Positions 1-6,168 of a stretch of DNA of 14,783 nt are shown piece by piece. The DNA lies in contig CAZQLE010000088.1 of the NCBI GenBank assembly GCA_964593905.1, positions 1 through 14,783 on the forward strand, given 5' to 3'. Numbering within the stretch: the stretch's first letter is position 1; every line of letters starts with the position of its first letter. Under the pieces are notes generated by a model that was not told the DNA's origin, made no database searches, and saw only the letters and a list, made by a program, of their open reading frames with translations. The DNA comes from CAZQLE01 sp964593905 (GTDB taxonomy: Bacteria; Chloroflexota; Anaerolineae; Anaerolineales; Anaerolineaceae). A program made the translations under genes and the position numbers.

Positions 1-405
1 GGTTGCAGGGGGCTGCGCGGTCAGAGTCTGTTCCCACATGGCCAGCGCTTCGGCGGTCTGTGTGGCAGCCATCTCGGGCGGGGTGGGTGAAGGGGTGCGG
101 GTGGGCAGTGCGCGCGAAAGGTTCCAGGCCAGCCCGCCGCTGAGCGCCAGACAGGCCGCTACCCCGGCCAGCAAGGCCAGAATGCCCAGGGCCAGCACCA
201 GCAGATTGGTGACCGCCGGCGGCCGGGCCGGCGCAGGCGCGGGCGACCACACCCCCGCGGCCGGGTCGATCTGCCATTGGCGGCCATCGCTGCCGGTGAC
301 GCGCAGCGTCTGCACCGCCTGCTGGAAGGCCTCAGGGGTCAGCTCGCCCTGTTCGAGCCGGGTTTTCAGGGTTTTGTACTGCTCGTAGGCTTCAGAAAAG
401 TTCAT
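1..405 (-). CDS. Single-pass membrane protein with short N-terminal module (3' end outside window)
   Basis: This reading frame is open from the ATG at 405 to the window edge, giving 135 codons with no stop, so the C-terminus is missing. Residues 1-54 form a small soluble module (MNFSEAYEQYKTLKTRLEQG, then GELTPEAF and DGRQWQIDPAAGVW). It resembles a short GYF- or SHOCT-like domain seen at the N-terminus of Chloroflexi membrane proteins. A Pro/Ala linker follows, then one hydrophobic segment at about 66-95 and a Pro/Thr-rich stretch (PTRTPSPTPP). The likely topology is a cytoplasmic head, one membrane span and an exported part. No Shine-Dalgarno is visible; a perfect TATAAT ends 7 bases before the ATG, so translation is probably leaderless. 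The opposite-strand frame at 38-388 is its shadow. The function is unknown, but reality as a gene is likely from composition and domain logic. Confidence 0.75.
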   Translation of the reverse strand, partial: MNFSEAYEQYKTLKTRLEQGELTPEAFQQAVQTLRVTGSDGRQWQIDPAAGVWSPAPAPARPPAVTNLLVLALGILALLAGVAACLALSGGLAWNLSRALPTRTPSPTPPEMAATQTAEALAMWEQTLTAQPPAT

Positions 406-412
406 TTTTTAG

Positions 413-418
413 ATTATA
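413..418 (-). promoter_or_regulatory. -10 box of a probably leaderless promoter
   Basis: On the minus strand the sequence reads ACTATAATCTAAAAAATG, with a perfect TATAAT. The expected transcription start, about 7 bases downstream, falls at 406, one base before the ATG at 405. No convincing -35 hexamer is visible at the usual spacing. Confidence 0.5.
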
Positions 419-435
419 GTCTGAAATGAGGTGGG

Positions 436-459
436 ACGGGGGTTTTGGTGGACCCCCGT
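436..459. repeat. 8-bp inverted repeat over the -35 region of the minus-strand promoter
   Basis: ACGGGGGT (436-443) and its exact reverse complement ACCCCCGT (452-459) flank an 8-base loop. The left arm sits where the -35 element of the promoter at 413-418 should be. It could be an operator or a hairpin. There is no adjacent T-tract, so it is not an obvious terminator. Confidence 0.4.
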
Positions 460-588
460 GAAGGGACGAATATCCACTGCGTTATTTGTCTCTTCATTGC
501 AGATTGCAGCAGGCTGAGGTTCGTTCGGGTGTGCAAATAGGAGTAAAATTGGTGTAATTGAAACCAGTGGACAGTAAAGAGGTGGAGC

Positions 589-990
589 ATGATGCTGAAT
601 AAAATACCTGTCACAGATATCGATGAGTTTATTGCGCAATATCCACAGGATGTTCAAACGCTGCTTCAAAAGGTGAGAGAAACCATCCTGCAGGCTGCCC
701 CCGGCGCCGGTGAAACCATCCGCTATGGAATTCCAACCTTTACGTTGAACGGCAACCTGGTGCATTTTTCTGCCTACAAAAAGCATATCGGGTTTTATCC
801 GGGGCCATCTGGAATTGAAAAGTTCAAAAATGAGCTTTCAGTTTATGCAGGCGCCAAAGGCTCGGTCCAGTTTCCGTTGGACCGGCCCATCCCATTTGAG
901 CTGATTCGTGAAATTGTGTTGTTTCGTGTAAAAGAGAACCTGGAAAAAGCAGCGGCCAAAGCCAAACCCCGGCCGCGTTCCGCGGGGTAA
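589..990 (+). CDS. DUF1801 family protein (YdhG-like)
   Basis: The product is 133 residues and matches the DUF1801/YdhG fold almost end to end. The N-terminal helix region IDEFIAQYPQDVQTLLQKVR is followed by the core signature: ETIRYGIPTF, HFSAYKKHIGFYPG, KGSVQFPLDRPIP and a closing helix with LFRVKEN. A short Ala/Lys/Arg-rich tail ends the protein. Members are small cytosolic proteins, some described as iron-chaperone-like; no catalytic activity is established. The GAGGTGG ribosome binding site at 579-585 lies 3 bases from the ATG at 589 and 6 bases from the next in-frame ATG at 592, so Met2 is probably the true start. The gene stands alone, 52 bases before the next gene. Family assignment is firm, function is not. 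Confidence 0.9.
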   Translation: MMLNKIPVTDIDEFIAQYPQDVQTLLQKVRETILQAAPGAGETIRYGIPTFTLNGNLVHFSAYKKHIGFYPGPSGIEKFKNELSVYAGAKGSVQFPLDRPIPFELIREIVLFRVKENLEKAAAKAKPRPRSAG

Positions 991-1038
991 GGCGGCGGGA
1001 AACTGGCTCTTAAAAAACGCTGTTCAACCGGGCGGGTT

Positions 1039-1044
1039 TATAAT
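1039..1044 (+). promoter_or_regulatory. -10 box of a leaderless-type promoter for the methyltransferase
   Basis: A perfect TATAAT is followed by seven bases (GGAGGGC) and then the ATG at 1052. The spacing is identical to the TATAAT-7-ATG arrangement of the gene at 405. The expected transcription start is about 1051. The -35 region is poor. Confidence 0.5.
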
Positions 1045-1051
1045 GGAGGGC

Positions 1052-1693
1052 ATGAGCGAATCAATGGATCTTCAATTTCTGCCGGATGAATTTGACCAGT
1101 GGGCCGCAAGTTATGATCAGAGTGTGATCACCGACGCGGGGTTCCCGTTTGACGGTTATTCGCGCGTTTTACGCACGATTATCGATCAGGCAGCGCTGCC
1201 CGAAGGGGCCAGTGTATTAGACCTGGGCACCGGCACGGGGAATCTGGCCGGGTTGTTTGTGGGGCGCAAGTGCGCGGTTTGGGGGCTGGATTTTTCAGAC
1301 CCGATGCTGGATGTGGCGCGGGCCAAGCTGCCAATGGTGCGCTTTGCCAGGGTGGATATTCGCGCCGGGTGGCCGCCGGAGTTTTGCCGCCGTTACGCAG
1401 GGATTGTCTCGGGATACACGTTTCACCATTTTCCACTGCGCGAGAAAGTGGCGCAGGTGCGGCGTTTGTTGACAGAGTATCTTTTGCCGGGCGGACGGGT
1501 GGTGATTGGGGATATTGCCTTTCAGGATGCGGCCGAAGAAGACGCGCTGCGCCGGGCGCTGGGCGATGAATGGGAGCAGGAATATTTCTGGCTGGCCGAT
1601 GAAGCCCTGGCTGCCTTTGCCGCGGCGGGCATTCCGGCCCGCTTTACAAAAATCTCTTCCTGCGCGGGGGTGTTCTGCTTTGCGGTCGAATGA
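1052..1693 (+). CDS. Class I SAM-dependent methyltransferase, YrrT-like
   Basis: This is a Rossmann-fold methyltransferase of about 213 residues. Counting from the longer possible start at 1043, the SAM motif I VLDLGTGTGNL is at 58-68, the acidic ribose-binding motif GLDFS is at 81-85, and a motif IV-like segment VSGYTFHHF is at 122-130. The N-terminal FDQWAASYDQSV and the FHHF motif strongly resemble Bacillus YrrT, a methyltransferase from methionine/cysteine salvage operons; the substrate here is unknown. Two starts compete. The ATG at 1043 lies inside the TATAAT box, so 1052 is preferred, giving a message that begins about one base before the codon. No salvage genes adjoin it. It is followed by a promoter and leader belonging to the protease-nuclease gene. 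Confidence 0.85.
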   Translation: MSESMDLQFLPDEFDQWAASYDQSVITDAGFPFDGYSRVLRTIIDQAALPEGASVLDLGTGTGNLAGLFVGRKCAVWGLDFSDPMLDVARAKLPMVRFARVDIRAGWPPEFCRRYAGIVSGYTFHHFPLREKVAQVRRLLTEYLLPGGRVVIGDIAFQDAAEEDALRRALGDEWEQEYFWLADEALAAFAAAGIPARFTKISSCAGVFCFAVE

Positions 1694-1729
1694 TATGGCA
1701 GCCATATGGTTGATCTGAATAGTCTATAA

Positions 1730-1758
1730 TTGACTCGGGTCATTTTTTGTTGTACGAT
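1730..1758 (+). promoter_or_regulatory. Sigma-70-type promoter ahead of the protease-nuclease leader
   Basis: TTGACT (1730-1735) and TACGAT (1753-1758) are separated by exactly 17 bases, with five of six matches to -35 and four of six to -10. The predicted start near 1765 leaves a 5' leader of about 177 bases before the ATG at 1942. Confidence 0.5.
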
Positions 1759-1833
1759 ACTGGTGAAACAGCTATTTTATTGCAGCGCACCTGGAACGCG
1801 GTATTGATGACAACCCGACCCAATACAAACCAG

Positions 1834-1868
1834 CCGCCAGACCTTCATTGTCGGCGGTTTTTGTTTTT
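1834..1868 (+). terminator. Intrinsic terminator inside the leader of the protease-nuclease gene
   Basis: CCGCC (1834-1838) pairs with GGCGG (1853-1857), and after a bulged A, GAC (1840-1842) pairs with GTC (1850-1852), with a 7-base loop. TTTTTGTTTTT follows directly. Because it lies about 70 bases downstream of the promoter at 1730-1758 and about 75 bases before the start codon, it may act as an attenuator or end a short RNA. A smaller stem, GTATTG (1801-1806) with CAATAC (1821-1826), lies just upstream. Confidence 0.6.
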
Positions 1869-1941
1869 GGGGGGAGAGATCGTTTTTTTGCCTTTCAATG
1901 AATGCCGGTGGAGGAACTTTACCGGGTAAAGGAGGGATGAA

Positions 1942-3858
1942 ATGAAACAAGATCTGCACCGTATGCTCCCAGACACGCAAAGCCGCATCGCTTCAGTTTT
2001 GAAATCCAAAGCGCTGCGCTCAGACCTGGCAGAGCGGGCCGGCAAAAATGAGCTGGCCCCGCGGCGCGAAATGGCTTTCTCTTCAGAGGTGCTGGCCGAT
2101 CATTTGGGCAGCAGCCATTCTGCGGCGGATGATGCTAAATTCTTTGAAAGCCGTCAGGTCAGCGAGGCGATTATCCTGCTCACCGGCCGGCCGGTGCTGC
2201 TGATTCGCGATGGTCTGGTGGAGCAGGCCGATCTGCCTGTGGTGGAAGCCATGTTAAAAAATATCCGCAAAGCGCTGGTCAAACCCATTGGCGCAGTCGG
2301 GCGGATTGAGCTGGCGGACCATGACACGTATGACTGGTGCGGCACCGGCTGGCGGGTTGAAGAAGATTTAATCATCACCAATCGTCATGTAGCCAATATC
2401 TTTGCTCAGCGTCAGGGCACGGTCTTTAAGTTCCGCCTGAACCAGATGGGCAAACAGGTGCGCGGGCGGATTGATTTTCGCGAGGAGTATAAAGGGGCGC
2501 TGTCAGAGGAGTTTGGCATTGCCGAGATCCTGTGGATTGCCGAAGATACCTCCAGCGCGCCGGATGTGGCCGTGCTGCGTGTGTTGAAAGATCCCGGTCT
2601 GCCTGAACCGCTCTCGCTTTCGGGCAAAAAGGTGGCTGCTGGGCAGCAAATTGCGGTGGTGGGCTATCCGGCCCGCGACAGCCGCAACGACCCGGTGATC
2701 ATGGCCGATATCTACAACAATATTTATGACGTAAAACGATTTGCCCCCGGTGAGGTGGTGCTGCCCGGCGACTTCGCCTGGTATCTGACACACGATGCCT
2801 CGACGCTGGGCGGAAATTCAGGCTCGGCTGTGCTTGATCTGGCGACGCGGGAAGTGGTTGGGCTGCATTTTGGCGGCAGTTTTCGCAAGACCAATTACGC
2901 GGTCAAGGCGTCGGTCATCAAAGATGTGCTTGCCCGGCAGGTGTGGGTGGCGGTCACTCCGCAAACGCTCAATGTCGCCGGAGAAGGGTTTAAAGAGAAA
3001 AAGCGCACCCCGGCTGCCATGTTGAACCGCAAGGGCTTTGACAGAAAATTTCTGGGTCCGCTGGTATCCTTCCCCCGCATTGGCAGCACCCACAGGGTGT
3101 TAAAGACCGGCTTTTCTGGCAGTTTATTGCCCTATACCCATTTCTCAATTTTGATGAGTGAACAGCGGCGTTTTCCGATCTATACGGTGGAGAATATTGA
3201 TGGCAGCCTGAAGATTAAGCTTAAGCGCAAAGATACCTGGGGTTTTGACCCGCGCATTGCTGCTGCTGCCCAGGTGGGGCATGCTGAATTTTATGGACCC
3301 GAGCCGTTTGACAAGGGCCACATGGTGCGGCGTGAGAACCCCGGCTGGGGGCATAGCCTGGAAGAAGCGCAGCTTGGCGAAGATGACACGTTTGTCTACA
3401 CCAATGCCATTCCGCAAATGCCGCAGTTGAATCAGAGCACCTGGCTCTCGCTGGAGAATTATGTGTTGGATAATGCCAAAACCGAGGGTTTTAAGATCAG
3501 CGTGTTCACCGGGCCGGTTTTTCGGGAGGACGACCCCGGTTACCGCAATGTGCAGGTGCCGACTGATTTTTGGAAGGTGGTGGTTGCCATTGATGCCGAT
3601 ACCCACAAACTGCTGGTTTCGGCCTATCTGTTAAGCCAGGAAGGGTTTATGCCGGTGGAGGGTTTTCGCTACGGGCCGTTCAAAACTTATCAGGTGCCGC
3701 TGAGACGGATTGAAGAACTGGCCGATCTGAAATTCTCCAAGGCCATCCGCGATGCCGATGTCTTCAGCGCAGAGGAATTTCGCGAGATGGTTGTCTTGGG
3801 GCGTTATATCGAGATCAACTCGGCCGATGATATTCTGCTGACTTCAAGCAGAGGCTAA
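1942..3858 (+). CDS. Trypsin-like serine protease fused to DNA/RNA non-specific endonuclease
   Basis: This is a 638-residue protein with no signal peptide or membrane span, so probably cytosolic. Residues 1-115 are a mostly helical region that I do not recognise. Residues 116-335 are a trypsin-like peptidase with a complete triad: His149 (ITNRHVAN), Asp208 (PDVAVLRV) and Ser293 (LGGNSGSAV). Residues 365-610 are a beta-beta-alpha-metal nuclease of the Serratia/NucA type: the DKGH motif at 457-460 with His460 as general base, TNAIPQ at 487-492, and Asn497 eight residues before Glu505, matching the metal-site spacing of the family. VFTGPVF at 521-527 is also typical. The AAAGGAGGG ribosome binding site at 1928-1936 fixes the start. 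The fusion type occurs in bacterial conflict proteins; a defence or self-killing role, perhaps with proteolytic release of the nuclease, is inference. Confidence 0.92.
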   Translation: MKQDLHRMLPDTQSRIASVLKSKALRSDLAERAGKNELAPRREMAFSSEVLADHLGSSHSAADDAKFFESRQVSEAIILLTGRPVLLIRDGLVEQADLPVVEAMLKNIRKALVKPIGAVGRIELADHDTYDWCGTGWRVEEDLIITNRHVANIFAQRQGTVFKFRLNQMGKQVRGRIDFREEYKGALSEEFGIAEILWIAEDTSSAPDVAVLRVLKDPGLPEPLSLSGKKVAAGQQIAVVGYPARDSRNDPVIMADIYNNIYDVKRFAPGEVVLPGDFAWYLTHDASTLGGNSGSAVLDLATREVVGLHFGGSFRKTNYAVKASVIKDVLARQVWVAVTPQTLNVAGEGFKEKKRTPAAMLNRKGFDRKFLGPLVSFPRIGSTHRVLKTGFSGSLLPYTHFSILMSEQRRFPIYTVENIDGSLKIKLKRKDTWGFDPRIAAAAQVGHAEFYGPEPFDKGHMVRRENPGWGHSLEEAQLGEDDTFVYTNAIPQMPQLNQSTWLSLENYVLDNAKTEGFKISVFTGPVFREDDPGYRNVQVPTDFWKVVVAIDADTHKLLVSAYLLSQEGFMPVEGFRYGPFKTYQVPLRRIEELADLKFSKAIRDADVFSAEEFREMVVLGRYIEINSADDILLTSSRG

Positions 3859-3867
3859 GAGAGAGAT

Positions 3868-3888
3868 CAGCGGGGCGGGCCCCTGCTG
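3868..3888 (+). other. GC-rich hairpin just after the protease-nuclease stop codon
   Basis: CAGCGGGG (3868-3875) can pair with CCCC-T-GCTG (3880-3888) around a CGGG loop, with one bulged T. An A/T stretch follows rather than a run of T, so this is a weak terminator candidate or an RNA-stabilising 3' stem. Confidence 0.35.
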
Positions 3889-3897
3889 TAAAAATTT

Positions 3898-3951
3898 AGC
3901 CTTTCAACAAGAAAGCCGTCCATCAGGGTGATGGACGGCTGTTTGAAGGCT
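3898..3951. terminator. Bidirectional terminator between convergent genes
   Basis: A perfect 12-bp stem runs from AGCCGTCCATCA (3914-3925) to TGATGGACGGCT (3929-3940) with a 3-base loop. Flanking arms AGCCTTTCAACA and TGTTTGAAGGCT are nearly complementary and extend the structure outward. On the minus strand the stem is followed by TTTCTTG, so it best serves the gene ending at 3965. It can also stop plus-strand transcription from the protease-nuclease gene. Confidence 0.7.
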
Positions 3952-3964
3952 GTGCGGCTGATTT

Positions 3965-4186
3965 TTAGCCCAGTTTGTTGACTTCCTGCAAAACCGACTG
4001 GAGCTTTTCTTTGGTCAGGCCCATCTGTGCCGCCTGCGGCATGGCAAGCAGGTTGTTTAACGTCATGCCTTTTGCCATGGCAACCATCGGGTTGGTAGAA
4101 ACGCCGGGAAGATACTGCTCCAACACGGCCTTGGCGCGGGGATCATCCAAAAGCGTTCCCAGAGTGGTGTCGAGTGTAAAAGCCAT
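3965..4186 (-). CDS. Small helical protein of 73 residues, unknown function
   Basis: The ATG at 4186 is chosen over a longer frame because AGGAGG lies seven bases upstream (AGGAGGCAATAATG). The product begins MAFTLDTTLGTLLDDPRAKA and continues VLEQYLPGVSTNPMVAMAKG, MTLNNLLAMP, with a C-terminal helix LTKEKLQSVLQEVNKLG. The pattern LGxLLDDPxAKAVLEQYLPG followed by MAKGMTLNNLL is one I associate with a short helical module that occurs alone or at the C-terminus of hydrolases such as glycosidases. There it probably acts as a packing or interaction domain; I know of no catalytic role. It has no cysteines or charged cluster suggestive of metal or nucleic-acid binding. It is transcribed alone from an extended -10 promoter and ends at a strong terminator. 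Confidence 0.85.
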   Translation of the reverse strand: MAFTLDTTLGTLLDDPRAKAVLEQYLPGVSTNPMVAMAKGMTLNNLLAMPQAAQMGLTKEKLQSVLQEVNKLG

Positions 4187-4241
4187 TATTGCCTCCTGAT
4201 GTTGTTTTAATTCAACGTGGATATTCTTAATCGATGAAATC

Positions 4242-4250
4242 ATTATAGCA
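4242..4250 (-). promoter_or_regulatory. Extended -10 promoter of the 73-residue protein gene
   Basis: The minus strand reads TGCTATAAT, a perfect TATAAT with the TGn extension, which explains why no clear -35 is visible. The predicted transcription start is near 4235, giving a leader of about 49 bases that contains the AGGAGG site. Confidence 0.6.
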
Positions 4251-4564
4251 TAGTGAGCTCACCTGCGGTGCGTGGCAAATCACCCGCGTGACGGCCTGGT
4301 GACCCTCGTCTTGCCTCGCACAGCTACCCCGGTGCGATGGCTGCTGGCAAGAATTTGCAGATTAGCGCAGAATGACATGGTCAAGAGTAAGTGTCATTCT
4401 GCGCCGGTGCGCAGAGCGCGAAGAATCCCTGTCTGTGCGGACAAGGGCAAAGGTTTGCGGTGCGTCAGGGCATCTGTTCAAAAATCAAACCAATCATCAG
4501 AATGCCATGTAAATGAGCGGGCATGATCGCCCTCAGGCAGGGTGCATGGGCTGCAATTCCCCGC
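4251..4564. other. Non-coding intergenic stretch
   Basis: No credible gene lies in this stretch. The one open frame (4272-4526, plus) has arginine-rich, low-complexity translation, no ribosome binding site and runs straight through the inverted repeat, so it is not called. Besides the repeat at 4365-4427, the stretch has a nearly palindromic TCACCCGCGTGA near 4287-4298 and a small GGGC/GCCC stem near 4519-4532. Confidence 0.6.
4365..4427. repeat. Dispersed-repeat-like element with 13-bp perfect inverted repeat
   Basis: GCGCAGAATGACA (4365-4377) and TGTCATTCTGCGC (4392-4404) are exact reverse complements around a 14-base spacer. The right arm is followed by GCAGAGCGCGAAGAATCCCT. From memory, TGTCATTCTGAGCG...GAAGAATC is the core of small palindromic repeats scattered through many bacterial genomes, including Chloroflexi. 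Copy number cannot be judged from one window. Confidence 0.55.
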
Positions 4565-4570
4565 TATAAT
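4565..4570 (+). promoter_or_regulatory. -10 box of the acetyltransferase gene
   Basis: A perfect TATAAT lies 50 bases before the ATG at 4621, predicting transcription start near 4577 and a leader of about 44 bases. The -35 region is weak. Confidence 0.45.
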
Positions 4571-4620
4571 TAACCTAGCCGGGTGTGGATGGCAATTTTT
4601 ACCCGGCCGGACGGGGAAAG

Positions 4621-5127
4621 ATGCTGCCTTTTGAGGTTCGCGCGGTGCGAGAAGAAGATGCCGCGGCCATTGTTGATCTGCTCAACCCGATCATCACGGC
4701 GGGGATCTACACCATCATGGATGAGCCATTTTCGGTGCAGGACCAGATCGATTTTATTCGTGGCTTTCCGCAGCGCGGAGTGTATCATGCTGCTGTAGAA
4801 GTGGAGAGCGGCCGGGTGCTGGGCATTCAGGATGTGGCTCCCTTGGGCGGCGGCTCAAAGGTGTTTCAACATGTGGGTGAAATCAGCACGTTTGTGTCGC
4901 TGGCTGACCAGCGCGGCGGGGTGGGCCGAAGCCTGTGTGAGGCGACTTTTCAGCGCGCACAGGAGCTGGGCTTGCTTAAAATTCTGGCCAATGTGCGCGG
5001 CGATAACCCGCGTGCGGTGGCATTTTATCAAAGCCAGGGGTTCAGGGTGATTGGCACCGCACAGCGGCAGGCTTTTGTGTGGGGAAAATATCTGGATGAG
5101 ATTTTGCTGGAACGGCTTTTGACGTAA
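4621..5127 (+). CDS. GNAT family N-acetyltransferase, phosphinothricin-acetyltransferase-like
   Basis: The product is a 168-residue acetyl-CoA-dependent acyltransferase of the GNAT fold. The domain spans nearly the whole protein: beta1 FEVRAVREEDAAAIVDLL at the N-terminus, beta4 GEISTFVSLADQ at 87-97, and the acetyl-CoA pyrophosphate loop QRGGVG at 97-102 fitting QxxGxG/A. The C-terminal ILANVRGDNPRAVAFYQSQG is the hallmark of the PAT/RimI-type group. The final segment WGKYLDEILLERLL also fits small-molecule acetyltransferases related to PAT. A frame opening with GTG at 4585 adds 12 residues, but these do not resemble the domain. The ATG at 4621, preceded by GGGGAAAG and starting exactly at the domain, is preferred. 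The acceptor is unknown. It is transcribed alone, 63 bases before the SPFH operon. Confidence 0.88.
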   Translation: MLPFEVRAVREEDAAAIVDLLNPIITAGIYTIMDEPFSVQDQIDFIRGFPQRGVYHAAVEVESGRVLGIQDVAPLGGGSKVFQHVGEISTFVSLADQRGGVGRSLCEATFQRAQELGLLKILANVRGDNPRAVAFYQSQGFRVIGTAQRQAFVWGKYLDEILLERLLT

Positions 5128-5141
5128 AGAATGTGTTACAG

Positions 5142-5180
5142 TTGATAGCGAACTGACAACTTTATCTTCTAAGATATAAG
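5142..5180 (+). promoter_or_regulatory. Probable promoter region of the SPFH operon
   Basis: The short gap holds TTGATA (5142-5147), CTGACA (5153-5158) and TATAAG (5175-5180). CTGACA-16-TATAAG is the best paired match, but its -10 overlaps the AAGGAG ribosome binding site. CAGTT/AACTG around 5140-5156 forms a small inverted repeat. Which pair is used cannot be decided by eye. Confidence 0.3.
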
Positions 5181-5190
5181 GAGTGTGTCC

Positions 5191-6168
5191 ATGTATATTT
5201 TCACCGGGATGTTGATCGGGTTTGGCGCCTGGTTTGTACTGCGTTATGTGCTCACCGCATTTTATACGGTGGACCAAAACGAGCGGGCGGTAAAAACCGT
5301 TTTTGGGCGCGCAGAACGCGTGGGCAATGCCATGACCGCCGAATCGGCGCTGGGCGAGACGTTGACCGAAGAAAACCGGCTGCGCTATAACTATCCGCAG
5401 GTGCGGGTGATCCCGCCGGGCGGACCCTATTTCAAGTGGCCGTGGGAGCGTATTTATAAGGTCTCGATTGCCACGCAGACGATAAACATGGCGCAAGACC
5501 CCGAAGACCCCAGGGCCAATGTGAGCGGCACGGTATTGGAAGCTGTGACCAAAGATCAGCTCAATACCGGTTTGAACGGCCAGATCCGTTACCGGGTGGC
5601 CGAGAGCAATTTATATGCCTATCTGTTTGGCGTCAAACGGCCGATTTCACACGTGATGGGCTATTTTGTTTCGGTGCTGCGCGAACGCATTGCCAGCTTT
5701 GAGGCCCCGGCCCAGGCGAATGAACGCGGGGCCGAGATGAGCATTGTGACCGGTGTTTCGATCAATGATCTGCGCAAGAATCTGCGCGACCTGAATGAAC
5801 ACATGGAGCGCGAGTGCGCTTCTTCGGCTGCACGTTACGGCATTATTCTGGATGCATCGTTGATCACGGGCATTGACCCCCCGCATGAGGTGGAAACCGC
5901 GCTGGCGGCGATTAACACAGCGCACAACCAGGTCTCATCCGATATCAGCCTGGCCCAGGCGCTGGCCGATCAGAAGATCGTGCAATCGAAACGGGCGGTG
6001 GAGATTGAAACTCTCAACGCCCAGGCCGAGGTTGAGCCGTTGACGGCCCTGTCGAACCAGTTGAAGGCTTTGCGGGCCAATGGCCCCGATACGTTGCAGG
6101 CTTATTTGCGCAATGTGCGCTTGCAATTGTATGCCAACGCCAAAAACATCATCCAGGAGGTGAAATAA
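5191..6168 (+). CDS. SPFH/band 7 membrane protein, HflK-like partner
   Basis: The product has 325 residues. One N-terminal hydrophobic segment (about residues 3-25, TGMLIGFGAWFVLRYVL) anchors it. A band-7 domain follows, starting VDQNERAVKTVFGR and containing PPGGPYFKWPWERIYKVSI, GQIRYRVAESNLYAYLFGV and LRERIASFEA. It then has a long Ala/Gln-rich helical coiled-coil region (about 220-325). SPFH proteins assemble into large membrane rings that scaffold other membrane proteins or regulate proteases, as HflK/HflC do for FtsH. Start: AAGGAG lies 7 bases before the ATG at 5191, better than the upstream GTG at 5185. The stop overlaps the next gene's start by one base, and AGGAGG for that gene lies inside this one, so the two products are probably made in matched amounts. 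No ftsH or NfeD gene is seen nearby. Confidence 0.88.
   Translation: MYIFTGMLIGFGAWFVLRYVLTAFYTVDQNERAVKTVFGRAERVGNAMTAESALGETLTEENRLRYNYPQVRVIPPGGPYFKWPWERIYKVSIATQTINMAQDPEDPRANVSGTVLEAVTKDQLNTGLNGQIRYRVAESNLYAYLFGVKRPISHVMGYFVSVLRERIASFEAPAQANERGAEMSIVTGVSINDLRKNLRDLNEHMERECASSAARYGIILDASLITGIDPPHEVETALAAINTAHNQVSSDISLAQALADQKIVQSKRAVEIETLNAQAEVEPLTALSNQLKALRANGPDTLQAYLRNVRLQLYANAKNIIQEVK

Noticed and set aside
38..388. Plus-strand open frame of 116 codons
   Set aside because: It is antisense to the membrane protein gene, which has a clear start, one membrane helix and a Pro/Thr-rich tail; the plus-strand translation is low-complexity and lacks a ribosome binding site.
1747..1929. Plus-strand open frame of 60 codons in the leader
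   Set aside because: It starts with TTG or an equivalent weak codon, crosses the intrinsic terminator and has no family resemblance or ribosome binding site; the region is better read as an untranslated leader.
4272..4526. Plus-strand open frame of 84 codons
   Set aside because: Translation is arginine-rich without domain character, runs through the inverted repeat and has no ribosome binding site.
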